DNA of 39,970 nucleotides from UBA1049 sp964525815. GTDB lineage: Bacteria > Bacillota > Clostridia > Oscillospirales > CAG-382. The position numbers were made by a program, and so were the translations under genes. The notes under the pieces are model-generated. The model saw only the letters and a program-made list of their open reading frames with translations, searched no databases and had not been told where the DNA came from. Positions 1 to 6,805 of the stretch are shown here, piece by piece. Where the stretch lies: assembly GCA_964525815.1 (NCBI GenBank), contig CAZGJQ010000005.1:1-39970 (forward strand), given 5' to 3'. The first letter of the stretch is position 1, and every line of letters starts with the position of its first letter.

Positions 1-195
1 TTGTCCGCCCTTGACGCGCGGATTACTGAAAACAGAAAGATAAATCATCATTTAGCGTCGCCGAGGTCTGCAACGGACAACTCGCCAGACATCAAGCGGG
101 GTAAAAGAGTATCGCGGGTAGCCGCTAAACCTTCATTCTCAAGCCCGTTCGCAAAGATGGTATCTATAAATGTACCTACAGATTCGGTGAACTGA
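1..195 (+). CDS. hsdS: Type I restriction specificity subunit HsdS, interrupted by an inverted segment (5' part outside window)
   Basis: The frame is open from base 1, so the gene starts before the window. Codons 1-18 (bases 1-54) read LSALDARITENRKINHHL, which matches the start of the central conserved helix that follows the first target recognition domain (TRD) of HsdS subunits. After the Leu at 52-54 the similarity stops abruptly and a 46-residue unrelated tail runs to a stop at 193-195. The break falls at a 15-bp inverted repeat (41-55). The natural continuation, EQMAQAIFKSWFVDF, lies on the opposite strand just inside the matching repeat at 767-781. As assembled, this allele would give only TRD1 plus part of the central helix. 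HsdS gives sequence specificity to HsdM methylation and HsdR cleavage. The HsdS match is seen in the sequence; the activity of the shortened form is unknown. Confidence 0.8.
   Translation: MSALDARITENRKINHHLASPRSATDNSPDIKRGKRVSRVAAKPSFSSPFAKMVSINVPTDSVN
41..55 (+). repeat. Left inverted repeat of the hsdS switch
   Basis: TAAATCATCATTTAG occurs here, and its exact reverse complement is at 767-781. The site is nearly palindromic itself, with TAAAT and ATTTA arms around an asymmetric CATC core. That geometry is expected of a site-specific recombinase crossover site. In the hsdS frame it encodes N-H-H-L. On the minus strand it carries the final Lys codon and stop of the inverted half. Confidence 0.85.
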
Positions 196-761
196 TCCGC
201 GATGTGTTTCGGAGGGATGATGATTGGCTCGTTTTCGAGCAAGCCTGTAATGTCGAGGTTCTTTATGCCAGTAGTGCCATTCTCGTAAGAGAACATCACG
301 CTTTGGTCATAGAGGTACTTACAGTAGAAATACACGAATGCCGAATATCCATCCAATGGTTTAACTGCTCGGCAAAAGTTCGTGCAAACCATACCTCGGT
401 CGTAGCGGTCGAGTAGTGACTGAGTGATTAAGGCACAACGCCCCGTTGACTGGGTAGGACTACCGCCAGAAATCTCGACCACGATGTCCCCAACCGCGAG
501 TCGTTTGGAAGCGTAGTTTTTAGGAAGGATGAAGCGAATGGGCATTTTACCTTTATTCCCGACATTAACATTGGGAATATCAGCACCACGGATGCAGTAC
601 ACCTCTTGGGTGTTGTTGCCTGTTGGTGTGTCCTTGCCCCAGTCACCTCCTAACGTGGTTGAAATAACCTCGCTGAGTGTGCCTTCCCGCCAATCGTCTG
701 GCATCACACCGCGCCACGGCTCGAAGTCCACGAACCACGACTTGAAAATGGCCTGCGCCAT
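48..761 (-). CDS. hsdS: HsdS 3' half (TRD2 and C-terminal conserved region), inverted and probably silent
   Basis: The protein begins with the central conserved motif (H-H-L-E-Q upstream, then MAQAIFKSWFVDFEPW). It continues through one target recognition domain of about 150 residues and ends with the C-terminal conserved region (TRDTLLPRLMSGELSV). It therefore lacks TRD1 and the N-terminus. The frame is open upstream of the ATG only to a stop at 831-833, and no good Shine-Dalgarno sequence precedes the ATG at 761, so translation in this orientation is doubtful. It lies opposite to hsdR, inside the segment bounded by 41-55 and 767-781. Flipping that segment fuses it in frame to the HsdS fragment at 1-54. 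I read it as the other half of one invertible hsdS gene rather than an independent subunit. Confidence 0.85.
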   Translation of the reverse strand: MAQAIFKSWFVDFEPWRGVMPDDWREGTLSEVISTTLGGDWGKDTPTGNNTQEVYCIRGADIPNVNVGNKGKMPIRFILPKNYASKRLAVGDIVVEISGGSPTQSTGRCALITQSLLDRYDRGMVCTNFCRAVKPLDGYSAFVYFYCKYLYDQSVMFSYENGTTGIKNLDITGLLENEPIIIPPKHIADQFTESVGTFIDTIFANGLENEGLAATRDTLLPRLMSGELSVADLGDAK

Positions 762-766
762 CTGCT

Positions 767-781
767 CTAAATGATGATTTA
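767..781 (-). repeat. Right inverted repeat of the hsdS switch
   Basis: This is the exact reverse complement of 41-55. Read on the minus strand it encodes N-H-H-L directly before EQMAQAIFKSW. After inversion, read on the plus strand, it supplies the terminal Lys and the TGA stop of HsdS. It sits 15 bases before the start codon of the next gene. Confidence 0.85.
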
Positions 782-796
782 CCGAAGGAGGACACC

Positions 797-1603
797 ATGA
801 AATATGTTTTGTTTCTCGATATATTAGGATTCAAAGATAGATTAAAGGGTCTCCCGCAGGGGGATGCTAAAGACTTTATTTCCAGATTCTCATCAACAGT
901 CTATAACCAATGGAATGGCAATGAAAGATGTGATCGCAGTCTTAAAGGCTACATAGTCAGTGACTCTTTAATCATAAACACCAACGATACGACTCAGCAG
1001 TCTCTTGAGGATTTGCTTGATGTATCCGAAGCCATTTGTCGAGATGAGTTTTCCCAAAACAGTATTCTAATGCGTGGAGCGATCGCAAAAGGTGAGTATG
1101 ATAAGTTAGAGGCAAAAGAACTAAGGTCACTTGGAAAAGGGTTGATTGTTGGACAGGCATATGTTGATGCCTATTTACTTGAAGGTTCTGTTAAAACACT
1201 CGGGATTGTTCTGTCTAAAGAGGTATACGAAGATGCGCAAGTTCTGAAACGAGGTGACTTTTCAATTTCAGAAGAGACAGTTAAAAAAGAAAAAAGCTTT
1301 GTATTTCGCTACTTGAACATAGATTATTTACTTGAAGCCCAGCGATTAGAAAAATTTGTTAACCTCGCAGCTGAATCAAAGTGGTTGCCTCATTTTTACA
1401 ATGCGCTTTACTTCTCGATGAAAAATGAAAATGCAAACAAAGCCGATCAAGTATTTTATAATATTATTTCATTAATCAACAGAAACGAACCATCAGAACA
1501 CTGGAGAGAACTTGATTCTTTTATACAGAATGCTTTTGCAGATGGAGTAATCGCAGACTGCCAAACTCGGTTCTTGCGATTTATCAGAAGCAAATTGCAG
1601 TGA
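797..1603 (+). CDS. Class III nucleotidyl-cyclase-like protein in the hsd operon
   Basis: This 268-residue soluble protein has no signal peptide. ATG 797 has AAGGAGG five bases upstream. I do not recognise a named family, but the motif order recalls class III adenylate/guanylate cyclase domains. FLDILGF (D8) stands where the first metal-binding Asp sits, YIVSDSLII (D56) fits the second, RGAIAKGE (93-100) resembles the strand-turn after it, and GQAYVDAYLLE (119-129) resembles the final G-x-x-V-x-x-A-x-x-L-E helix. The C-terminal 110 residues are helical and have no assignment. It lies between the hsdS switch and hsdR, with 12 bases to hsdR, so it is very likely co-transcribed with the restriction system. 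Cyclase activity is inference; it could be a catalytically dead regulatory fold. Confidence 0.6.
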   Translation: MKYVLFLDILGFKDRLKGLPQGDAKDFISRFSSTVYNQWNGNERCDRSLKGYIVSDSLIINTNDTTQQSLEDLLDVSEAICRDEFSQNSILMRGAIAKGEYDKLEAKELRSLGKGLIVGQAYVDAYLLEGSVKTLGIVLSKEVYEDAQVLKRGDFSISEETVKKEKSFVFRYLNIDYLLEAQRLEKFVNLAAESKWLPHFYNALYFSMKNENANKADQVFYNIISLINRNEPSEHWRELDSFIQNAFADGVIADCQTRFLRFIRSKLQ

Positions 1604-1615
1604 GGAGGCAACCGA

Positions 1616-4600
1616 ATGTCATATACCGAAGCCAACTATGAAAACGCGGTAATTGAGGTCTTCCGAGACACGCTGGGGTACAGCTATACCTACGCCCCGG
1701 ACTTGGTGCGAGACTACTCCGACCCGCTTTATAAGGACGAGCTACTTCCTGCGCTTCGCCACATCAACTCGAACCTGCCGGAAGTCGCCATCACTGAGGC
1801 GGTCTATAAGCTGCGGAATTTCGAGGGCGGCACTGTGCTACAAAAGAATGTGCAGTTTATGGACTATCTCCAAAACGGCGTGTCGGTAAACTACTTTGAC
1901 AAGGGCGAGCAAAAAGCAGCTCTGGTCTGCCTTGTAGATTATGAGAACGTGGAGCGCAACACCTTCACCGTTACCAACCAGTGGACGATTATTGAGAACA
2001 GCGAGAAACGCCCTGACGTTATCGTGTTCCTAAATGGGCTGCCGGTTGTCGTTTTAGAATTGAAGTCACCCTCCCGCGAGGAAACCGATGCTTCCGAAGC
2101 ATACCGCCAACTCCGCAACTACATGATTGAGATTCCGTCCTTATTCATCTACAACGCCTTCTGTGTGATGAGCGACTTTGCTCAGTCTCGCGCAGGGACA
2201 ATCACAGCAGGCGAGGACCGCTTTATGGAATGGAAAACGAAGGACGGCAGTTACGAAAATACGCAGTACGCACAGTTTGACACCTTCATTGAGGGGATGT
2301 TTGACAAAGCGCGCTTGCTCGATATTATTAAGAACTTCATCTGCTTCTCAGGCGATGCAAAAATTCTCGGCGCATACCACCAGTATTTCGCCGTGCGGAA
2401 AGCTGTCGCTTCAACCGCCAACGCCACCGTCACTGACGGAAAAGGCGGTGTGTTCTGGCATACCCAAGGAAGCGGCAAGTCTCTGTCGATGGTGTTTTAT
2501 GCTCATTTGCTACAAGAGGTATTGAACTCACCGACTATCGTAATCCTAACCGATCGCAACGACCTTGACGACCAGCTGTTTGGACAGTTTGCCAAGTGTT
2601 CTGATTTCCTGCGTCAAGTGCCACAACAGGCTGAAAGCCGCACCCATCTAAAAGAACTGCTTGCGGGACGGCAAGCAAACGGCATCATATTCACCACGGC
2701 ACAAAAATTCGAGGAAGCCGAGGACTGCCTTTCAGAACGTCGTAACATTATAGTCATGGCGGATGAGGCACATCGAAGCCAGTTTATCGACGAGCGGGTG
2801 GACAGCAAGACAGGACGCATTCAGAAATCCTTCGGGCTAATTATACGTGAGAGCCTCCCGAACGCTACATATATTGGATTTACAGGAACGCCGATTTCAA
2901 GCAAAGACCGCTCGACAATTGAGGTGTTTGGCAACTACATTGATATTTACGATATGACTCAAGCCGTGGAGGATGGAGCGACACGCCCTGTCTACTACGA
3001 GAGTCGCGTTATCCACCTGAAACTGGACGAGGACGTTTTACGGCTTATTGATGCCGAATATGACATCATGGCGCAAAACGCTGAGGATTACGCCATTGAA
3101 AAGAGTAAGAAAGAACTTGGTAAAATGGAGTCCATCCTCGGAGCAGAGCAGACCATCACCGCCCTGTGCGAGGACATCGTTAAGCACTACGAAGATAACC
3201 GTCAGCATGAACTTACGGGTAAGGCCATGATTGTCGGCTATTCTCGTGCCATTGCTATGTCTATCTACCGCAAGCTGCTTCAACTTCGCCCAACTTGGGA
3301 GGAGAAGGTCGGCGTGGTCATGACCGAAAGCAACAAAGACCCTGAGGAATGGCGTAGTATAATCGGCAACAAACGCCGCCGTGATGAGTTGGCGAAGAGG
3401 TTCAAGGACAACGATGACCCAATGAAAATTGCCATTGTGGTTGATATGTGGCTGACGGGTTTTGATGTTCCGTCGCTTGCCACGATGTATGTTTATAAAC
3501 CAATGGCAGGTCACAACCTCATGCAAGCAATCGCCCGCGTCAACCGGGTTTATAAAGATAAAGAAGGCGGCTTGGTAGTCGATTATGTCGGCATCGCCTC
3601 GGCTCTGAAACAGGCGATGAACGATTACACTAACCGCGACAAGAATAACTACGGCGACACTAATATCGCTAAAACAGCCTTGCCGAAGTTCATCGAGAAA
3701 TTGGAAGTTTGCCGCGACCTTTTACACGGCTTCGATTATTCCGGCTTTATGAGAGACACGGCAACTGACCTCTCCCGAGCCAAGGCAATAAGCGGCGGTG
3801 TGAACTTCTTATCTGATGTTGCTAAGGAAAAACAACGTGAATCATTTTTCAAAGAGGCAATGCTCCTACGTCAAGCGCTGTCACTATGTCGTTCACTCCT
3901 CACCCCGGAACAACGATATGAAGCCGCCTACTTTGAGGCAGTGCGGACGCTACTTACCCGCATTACCGGTGAGGGCAAACCGCTGTCCCTGAAAGAAATA
4001 AACGCTCGCGTCAACGAGCTGTTGAAAGCGAGCATTCAAAGTGAGGGCGTTATCAATCTCTTCTCGGACGTGGATACGGGCTTCTCCCTATTCGACCCGA
4101 AGTTCCTTGACGAAATCGCCAAAATGAAGGAAAAGAACCTTGCCGTCGAGATTTTGAAGAAGCTGCTTGCCGAGCAAGTTGCCCTCTACCGTAGGACAAA
4201 CCTTGTCAAAAGTGAAAAGTTCTCCGAAATGCTTTCTCGTGCAATGAAAGCGTACCTCAACGGAATGCTCTCTAATGAGGAAGTCATCGCCGAACTGATG
4301 AAGATGGCAAAAGACATGGCGAACGCTCAATCAGAAGGCGACGCTATGGGGCTTACCGACGAGGAATTGGCGTTCTACGACGCGCTGACCCGTCCCGAAG
4401 CTGTAAAGGATTTCTACCAGAACGAGGAACTGGTGGCTATGACCCACGAACTTGCTGATATGCTCCGTAAAAATCGGACAATCGACTGGCAGAAAAAAGA
4501 ATCCGCTCGTGCTGGAATGCGCCGAATGGTTAAGAAGCTTCTGAAAAAATACAAGTACCCTCCGGAGGGTATGGAGGATGCAATCGCCACTGTGATCGGG

Positions 4601-4627
4601 CAGTGCGAGATGTGGACTGATAATTAA
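1616..4627 (+). CDS. hsdR: Type I restriction endonuclease subunit R
   Basis: HsdR is the ATP-dependent translocase and nuclease of a type I restriction complex (R2M2S). At 1003 residues it is the usual length and appears intact. The N-terminal PD-(D/E)XK nuclease is visible as RPDVIVF (D134) and VLELKSP (E148, K150). The superfamily 2 motor follows: Walker A TQGSGKS (283-289), DEAH box MADEAH (381-386), FTGTP (422-426), and a motif VI region QAIARVNRVYKD near residue 640. The C-terminal helical region for complex assembly is present. ATG 1616 follows GAGGAGG. hsdM is not in the window and probably lies left of hsdS. With hsdS inverted as assembled, HsdR would lack a full specificity partner unless half-subunits dimerise. 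Confidence 0.96.
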   Translation: MSYTEANYENAVIEVFRDTLGYSYTYAPDLVRDYSDPLYKDELLPALRHINSNLPEVAITEAVYKLRNFEGGTVLQKNVQFMDYLQNGVSVNYFDKGEQKAALVCLVDYENVERNTFTVTNQWTIIENSEKRPDVIVFLNGLPVVVLELKSPSREETDASEAYRQLRNYMIEIPSLFIYNAFCVMSDFAQSRAGTITAGEDRFMEWKTKDGSYENTQYAQFDTFIEGMFDKARLLDIIKNFICFSGDAKILGAYHQYFAVRKAVASTANATVTDGKGGVFWHTQGSGKSLSMVFYAHLLQEVLNSPTIVILTDRNDLDDQLFGQFAKCSDFLRQVPQQAESRTHLKELLAGRQANGIIFTTAQKFEEAEDCLSERRNIIVMADEAHRSQFIDERVDSKTGRIQKSFGLIIRESLPNATYIGFTGTPISSKDRSTIEVFGNYIDIYDMTQAVEDGATRPVYYESRVIHLKLDEDVLRLIDAEYDIMAQNAEDYAIEKSKKELGKMESILGAEQTITALCEDIVKHYEDNRQHELTGKAMIVGYSRAIAMSIYRKLLQLRPTWEEKVGVVMTESNKDPEEWRSIIGNKRRRDELAKRFKDNDDPMKIAIVVDMWLTGFDVPSLATMYVYKPMAGHNLMQAIARVNRVYKDKEGGLVVDYVGIASALKQAMNDYTNRDKNNYGDTNIAKTALPKFIEKLEVCRDLLHGFDYSGFMRDTATDLSRAKAISGGVNFLSDVAKEKQRESFFKEAMLLRQALSLCRSLLTPEQRYEAAYFEAVRTLLTRITGEGKPLSLKEINARVNELLKASIQSEGVINLFSDVDTGFSLFDPKFLDEIAKMKEKNLAVEILKKLLAEQVALYRRTNLVKSEKFSEMLSRAMKAYLNGMLSNEEVIAELMKMAKDMANAQSEGDAMGLTDEELAFYDALTRPEAVKDFYQNEELVAMTHELADMLRKNRTIDWQKKESARAGMRRMVKKLLKKYKYPPEGMEDAIATVIGQCEMWTDN

Positions 4628-4808
4628 TGGAGGACAATGGGAATGAACGCTTTCAAAAGTAACATCTAATATTACGCGTCACTGGGCTTAATGAGAAAAT
4701 AGTCAGAAGGATCATCGTGATCAAAAACAGCACGGGTGACAGTAGATCTGGAATACATGATGGATAAGTTATGGCGACCGCTAAAATAGTCGTAGGAGGA
4801 AAGAACCA

Positions 4809-5693
4809 ATGTCAACAAGAGGCAAAAGCATTAATCTATTTCTTATGGATGGAGACCCAAATGGTCGCATCAAATGTACTCTTGCAAATTGGACAGGAGT
4901 GGCATACAAGATTCCACGTACCGAACTGGATAAGTGTAAGGGACGCGATGACCTCTCGCAGAGCGGCGTCTATTTCTTGTTCGGCACATCTGACCAGACC
5001 GGTGAGAATGTCGTTTATATTGGTCAAGCTGGAGCAAGAAAAAATGGTGAGGGCATTCTCTACCGTTTGCAAGAACATAAGCGTAATCAGGATAAGGACT
5101 ATTGGACAGAGGCTGTTATTTTTACAACCTCGAATAATTCCTTTGGCCCCACTGAAATAAGCTATCTTGAAAACCGTTTTTATAACTTGGCTTCGGAAGC
5201 AAAGCGATATATCGTAAAGAATGGAAATGACCCTACATCCGGCAATATCACAGAGGAAAAAGAAAGCGAACTGGAAGAATTTATTGATTATGCCAAAATC
5301 GTTATGGGCACATTTGGACATAAGATTTTCGAACCATTTGTTGCAATATCCACAGTATCTGCAAATGGATTCGTGAATAATGATGAAGAACCGATGCTCT
5401 ATCTGAAAACATCAAAAGCGAACGCAAAAGGACGAAGAACTAACGAAGGATTTGTAGTTTTTAAGGGATGCACAGTTTCTGCAAATCCGACCAAAAGTTG
5501 TCCGGATACCATCCAGCACTTACGTAATCAATATGCGGAAAGGATTGATAAAAGTAATATGTTATCAGAAGATATTCTTTTTAAAAGTCCATCTGCAGCC
5601 GCTGGCTTTGTAACCTATGCCAGTACCAACGGTTTGATAATGTGGGTGACTCAAGACGGTAGGACGTTAAAGGAAATTGAAAACAGTGCTTAA
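4809..5693 (+). CDS. GIY-YIG nuclease family protein with DUF4357 domain
   Basis: This is a 294-residue cytoplasmic protein. The GIY-YIG fold is shown by SGVYFLFG (GVY 53-55), VVYIGQAG (YIG 70-72), a conserved Arg (R86, in LYRLQEH), and the downstream acidic helix YLENRFYN (E121 is the likely metal ligand). The C-terminal part, about 195-290, with GFVVFKGCTVS and a closing LIMWVTQDG strand, matches DUF4357. Proteins with this pairing are often found beside type I restriction genes; their role is not settled. ATG 4809 follows GTAGGAGGAAAG. The 181 bases after hsdR hold no convincing gene. It could cut DNA as an accessory restriction factor, but that is inference. Confidence 0.85.
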   Translation: MSTRGKSINLFLMDGDPNGRIKCTLANWTGVAYKIPRTELDKCKGRDDLSQSGVYFLFGTSDQTGENVVYIGQAGARKNGEGILYRLQEHKRNQDKDYWTEAVIFTTSNNSFGPTEISYLENRFYNLASEAKRYIVKNGNDPTSGNITEEKESELEEFIDYAKIVMGTFGHKIFEPFVAISTVSANGFVNNDEEPMLYLKTSKANAKGRRTNEGFVVFKGCTVSANPTKSCPDTIQHLRNQYAERIDKSNMLSEDILFKSPSAAAGFVTYASTNGLIMWVTQDGRTLKEIENSA

Positions 5694-5735
5694 TGACCGT
5701 TACAAGTTAGGAGAATATCAAGATGACGAATGAAC

Positions 5736-5765
5736 TATAATCTTATTCTATTCAGAATAGATTAA
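5736..5765 (+). promoter_or_regulatory. Candidate hamAB promoter with operator-like palindrome
   Basis: A perfect -10 hexamer TATAAT lies at 5736-5741, with only a weak match for a -35 (GAATAT at 5713-5718). Directly after it is a palindrome, TCTATTC-A-GAATAGA (5747-5761), extended with one mismatch to 5743-5765. A palindrome over the expected transcription start is a classical repressor position. It has no T-run, so it is a poor terminator. The promoter call is tentative. Confidence 0.4.
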
Positions 5766-5849
5766 TAAAAAATATGGGATAGTATTAGCAAACAATTTAT
5801 TAACTACAGGCAAACGATAAATTAGATCTATGAGGAAGAGGTGATTACA

Positions 5850-6800
5850 GTGGGTGTAATCGAAGAATATCGAGAATTATATGAAAAACATATTGTCAAT
5901 AAAGCCAAGTTAACAATTGTAAAATATAATTCGGTTAAACATCAATATGAATATAAGCCATACAGTCACACTGTCTCATCGGATGCCTTAAACAAGTTAT
6001 CTGATTTAATCATCTATAATATGGTCTTTTACGCCTTCTCTGAAGAAGAAATAGTTGAACAGCATAAAAAGTATGGGTTACTCAACGACCTTACTGCTGC
6101 AGCTAGATATGCTTATTGCCAGCGCTTACCTAAAAGAAACAATCCTAATACGGATGGAACTCCCGGTGAAGTTTTATTAGATATATTAATACAAGTATTT
6201 GAGCCTATTAGCCAAAAACTAATTGCCAGAGCTAAGTATAAACAGCAAGGTGATAACAATGAGATTAAAGGATACGATTCGCTTTATTTCGTTAAGAACA
6301 AAGAAGAAATCTCATTATGGCTAGGACAAGTTAAAACTGGTTCTTACAACTATTGTAAAAATGATATCGCTAATGATTTAAATCAAAAATATGTATTAGA
6401 ATATTTCTGCGAATCAATGTTTTATATTGCCGACAAGGCAGACAAATCGTGTCAATTGTCCGAGATTTTAAGGGAAATAAATGAGATATGCTTTAAAAGT
6501 GCTCTATATGAATGGGAAGCGGAAACAAAAAAGCAGGCGTTAGTCGATCTGCTGAAAAATAAAAATATTAGACTAAAAATACCATGTTTACTTGCTTATA
6601 CAAGGGACATTTATTCTGATGAAAAAGAGCTGAACCTCAAAATAAAGAACTGTGTCCACGAAATTGTGCAAGCTTTTGATCAAACTGATTTTCAAATTAT
6701 AAAGGAATTGGAGTATGAGTTGATGTTTTGTGTATTTCCTCTATCTGATATAAAGGCCTTACGTGAAAAAATAGTTGAATTTAAAAAAAGTAGGGGTTGA
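5850..6800 (+). CDS. hamA: Hachiman system protein HamA (DUF1837 nuclease)
   Basis: HamA is the nuclease effector of the two-gene Hachiman anti-phage system. The protein is about 316 residues. The DUF1837 core reads PGEVLLDILIQVFEP, then LIARAKYK, EIKGYDSLYF and LWLGQVKTGSYNYC. The last two blocks fit the Asp and the [E/Q]-x-K of a PD-(D/E)XK active site. The usual Glu is replaced by Gln here (Q163-V-K165, numbered from an upstream GTG at 5841). I chose GTG 5850 because GAGGTGA at 5838-5844 ends five bases before it. The next gene encodes the HamB helicase and its frame starts at or within a few bases of this stop. The coding sequence is much more AT-rich than hsdR, suggesting separate acquisition. 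The family call is strong because both components are present and adjacent. Confidence 0.85.
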   Translation: MGVIEEYRELYEKHIVNKAKLTIVKYNSVKHQYEYKPYSHTVSSDALNKLSDLIIYNMVFYAFSEEEIVEQHKKYGLLNDLTAAARYAYCQRLPKRNNPNTDGTPGEVLLDILIQVFEPISQKLIARAKYKQQGDNNEIKGYDSLYFVKNKEEISLWLGQVKTGSYNYCKNDIANDLNQKYVLEYFCESMFYIADKADKSCQLSEILREINEICFKSALYEWEAETKKQALVDLLKNKNIRLKIPCLLAYTRDIYSDEKELNLKIKNCVHEIVQAFDQTDFQIIKELEYELMFCVFPLSDIKALREKIVEFKKSRG

Positions 6801-6805
6801 CTAGA

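Larger units (their letters stand above)
41..781. other. Invertible DNA segment carrying the 3' half of hsdS (phase-variation switch)
   Basis: The segment is bounded by perfect 15-bp inverted repeats at 41-55 and 767-781. If the part between them is inverted, the plus strand reads LDARITENRKINHHL followed directly by EQMAQAIFKSWFVDFEPW, a normal HsdS central region. The frame then continues through TRD2 and the C-terminal conserved repeat to a TGA at 772-774 inside the right repeat. The next gene starts at 797, preceded by AAGGAGG. The fit is exact to the base at both ends, so the inversion boundaries are well supported. Inverting hsdS modules are well known in type I systems, usually moved by a tyrosine or serine recombinase. 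No recombinase gene is in the window, so it must lie to the left or act in trans. Confidence 0.85.

Noticed and set aside
48..761. An independent second specificity subunit gene on the minus strand
   Set aside because: It lacks TRD1, an N-terminus and a ribosome binding site, and it fits base-for-base as the inverted 3' half of the hsdS entering at base 1.
3038..3526. Open frame of 162 codons on the minus strand within hsdR
   Set aside because: It is the antisense shadow of the conserved helicase region, with no ribosome binding site and no recognisable protein features.
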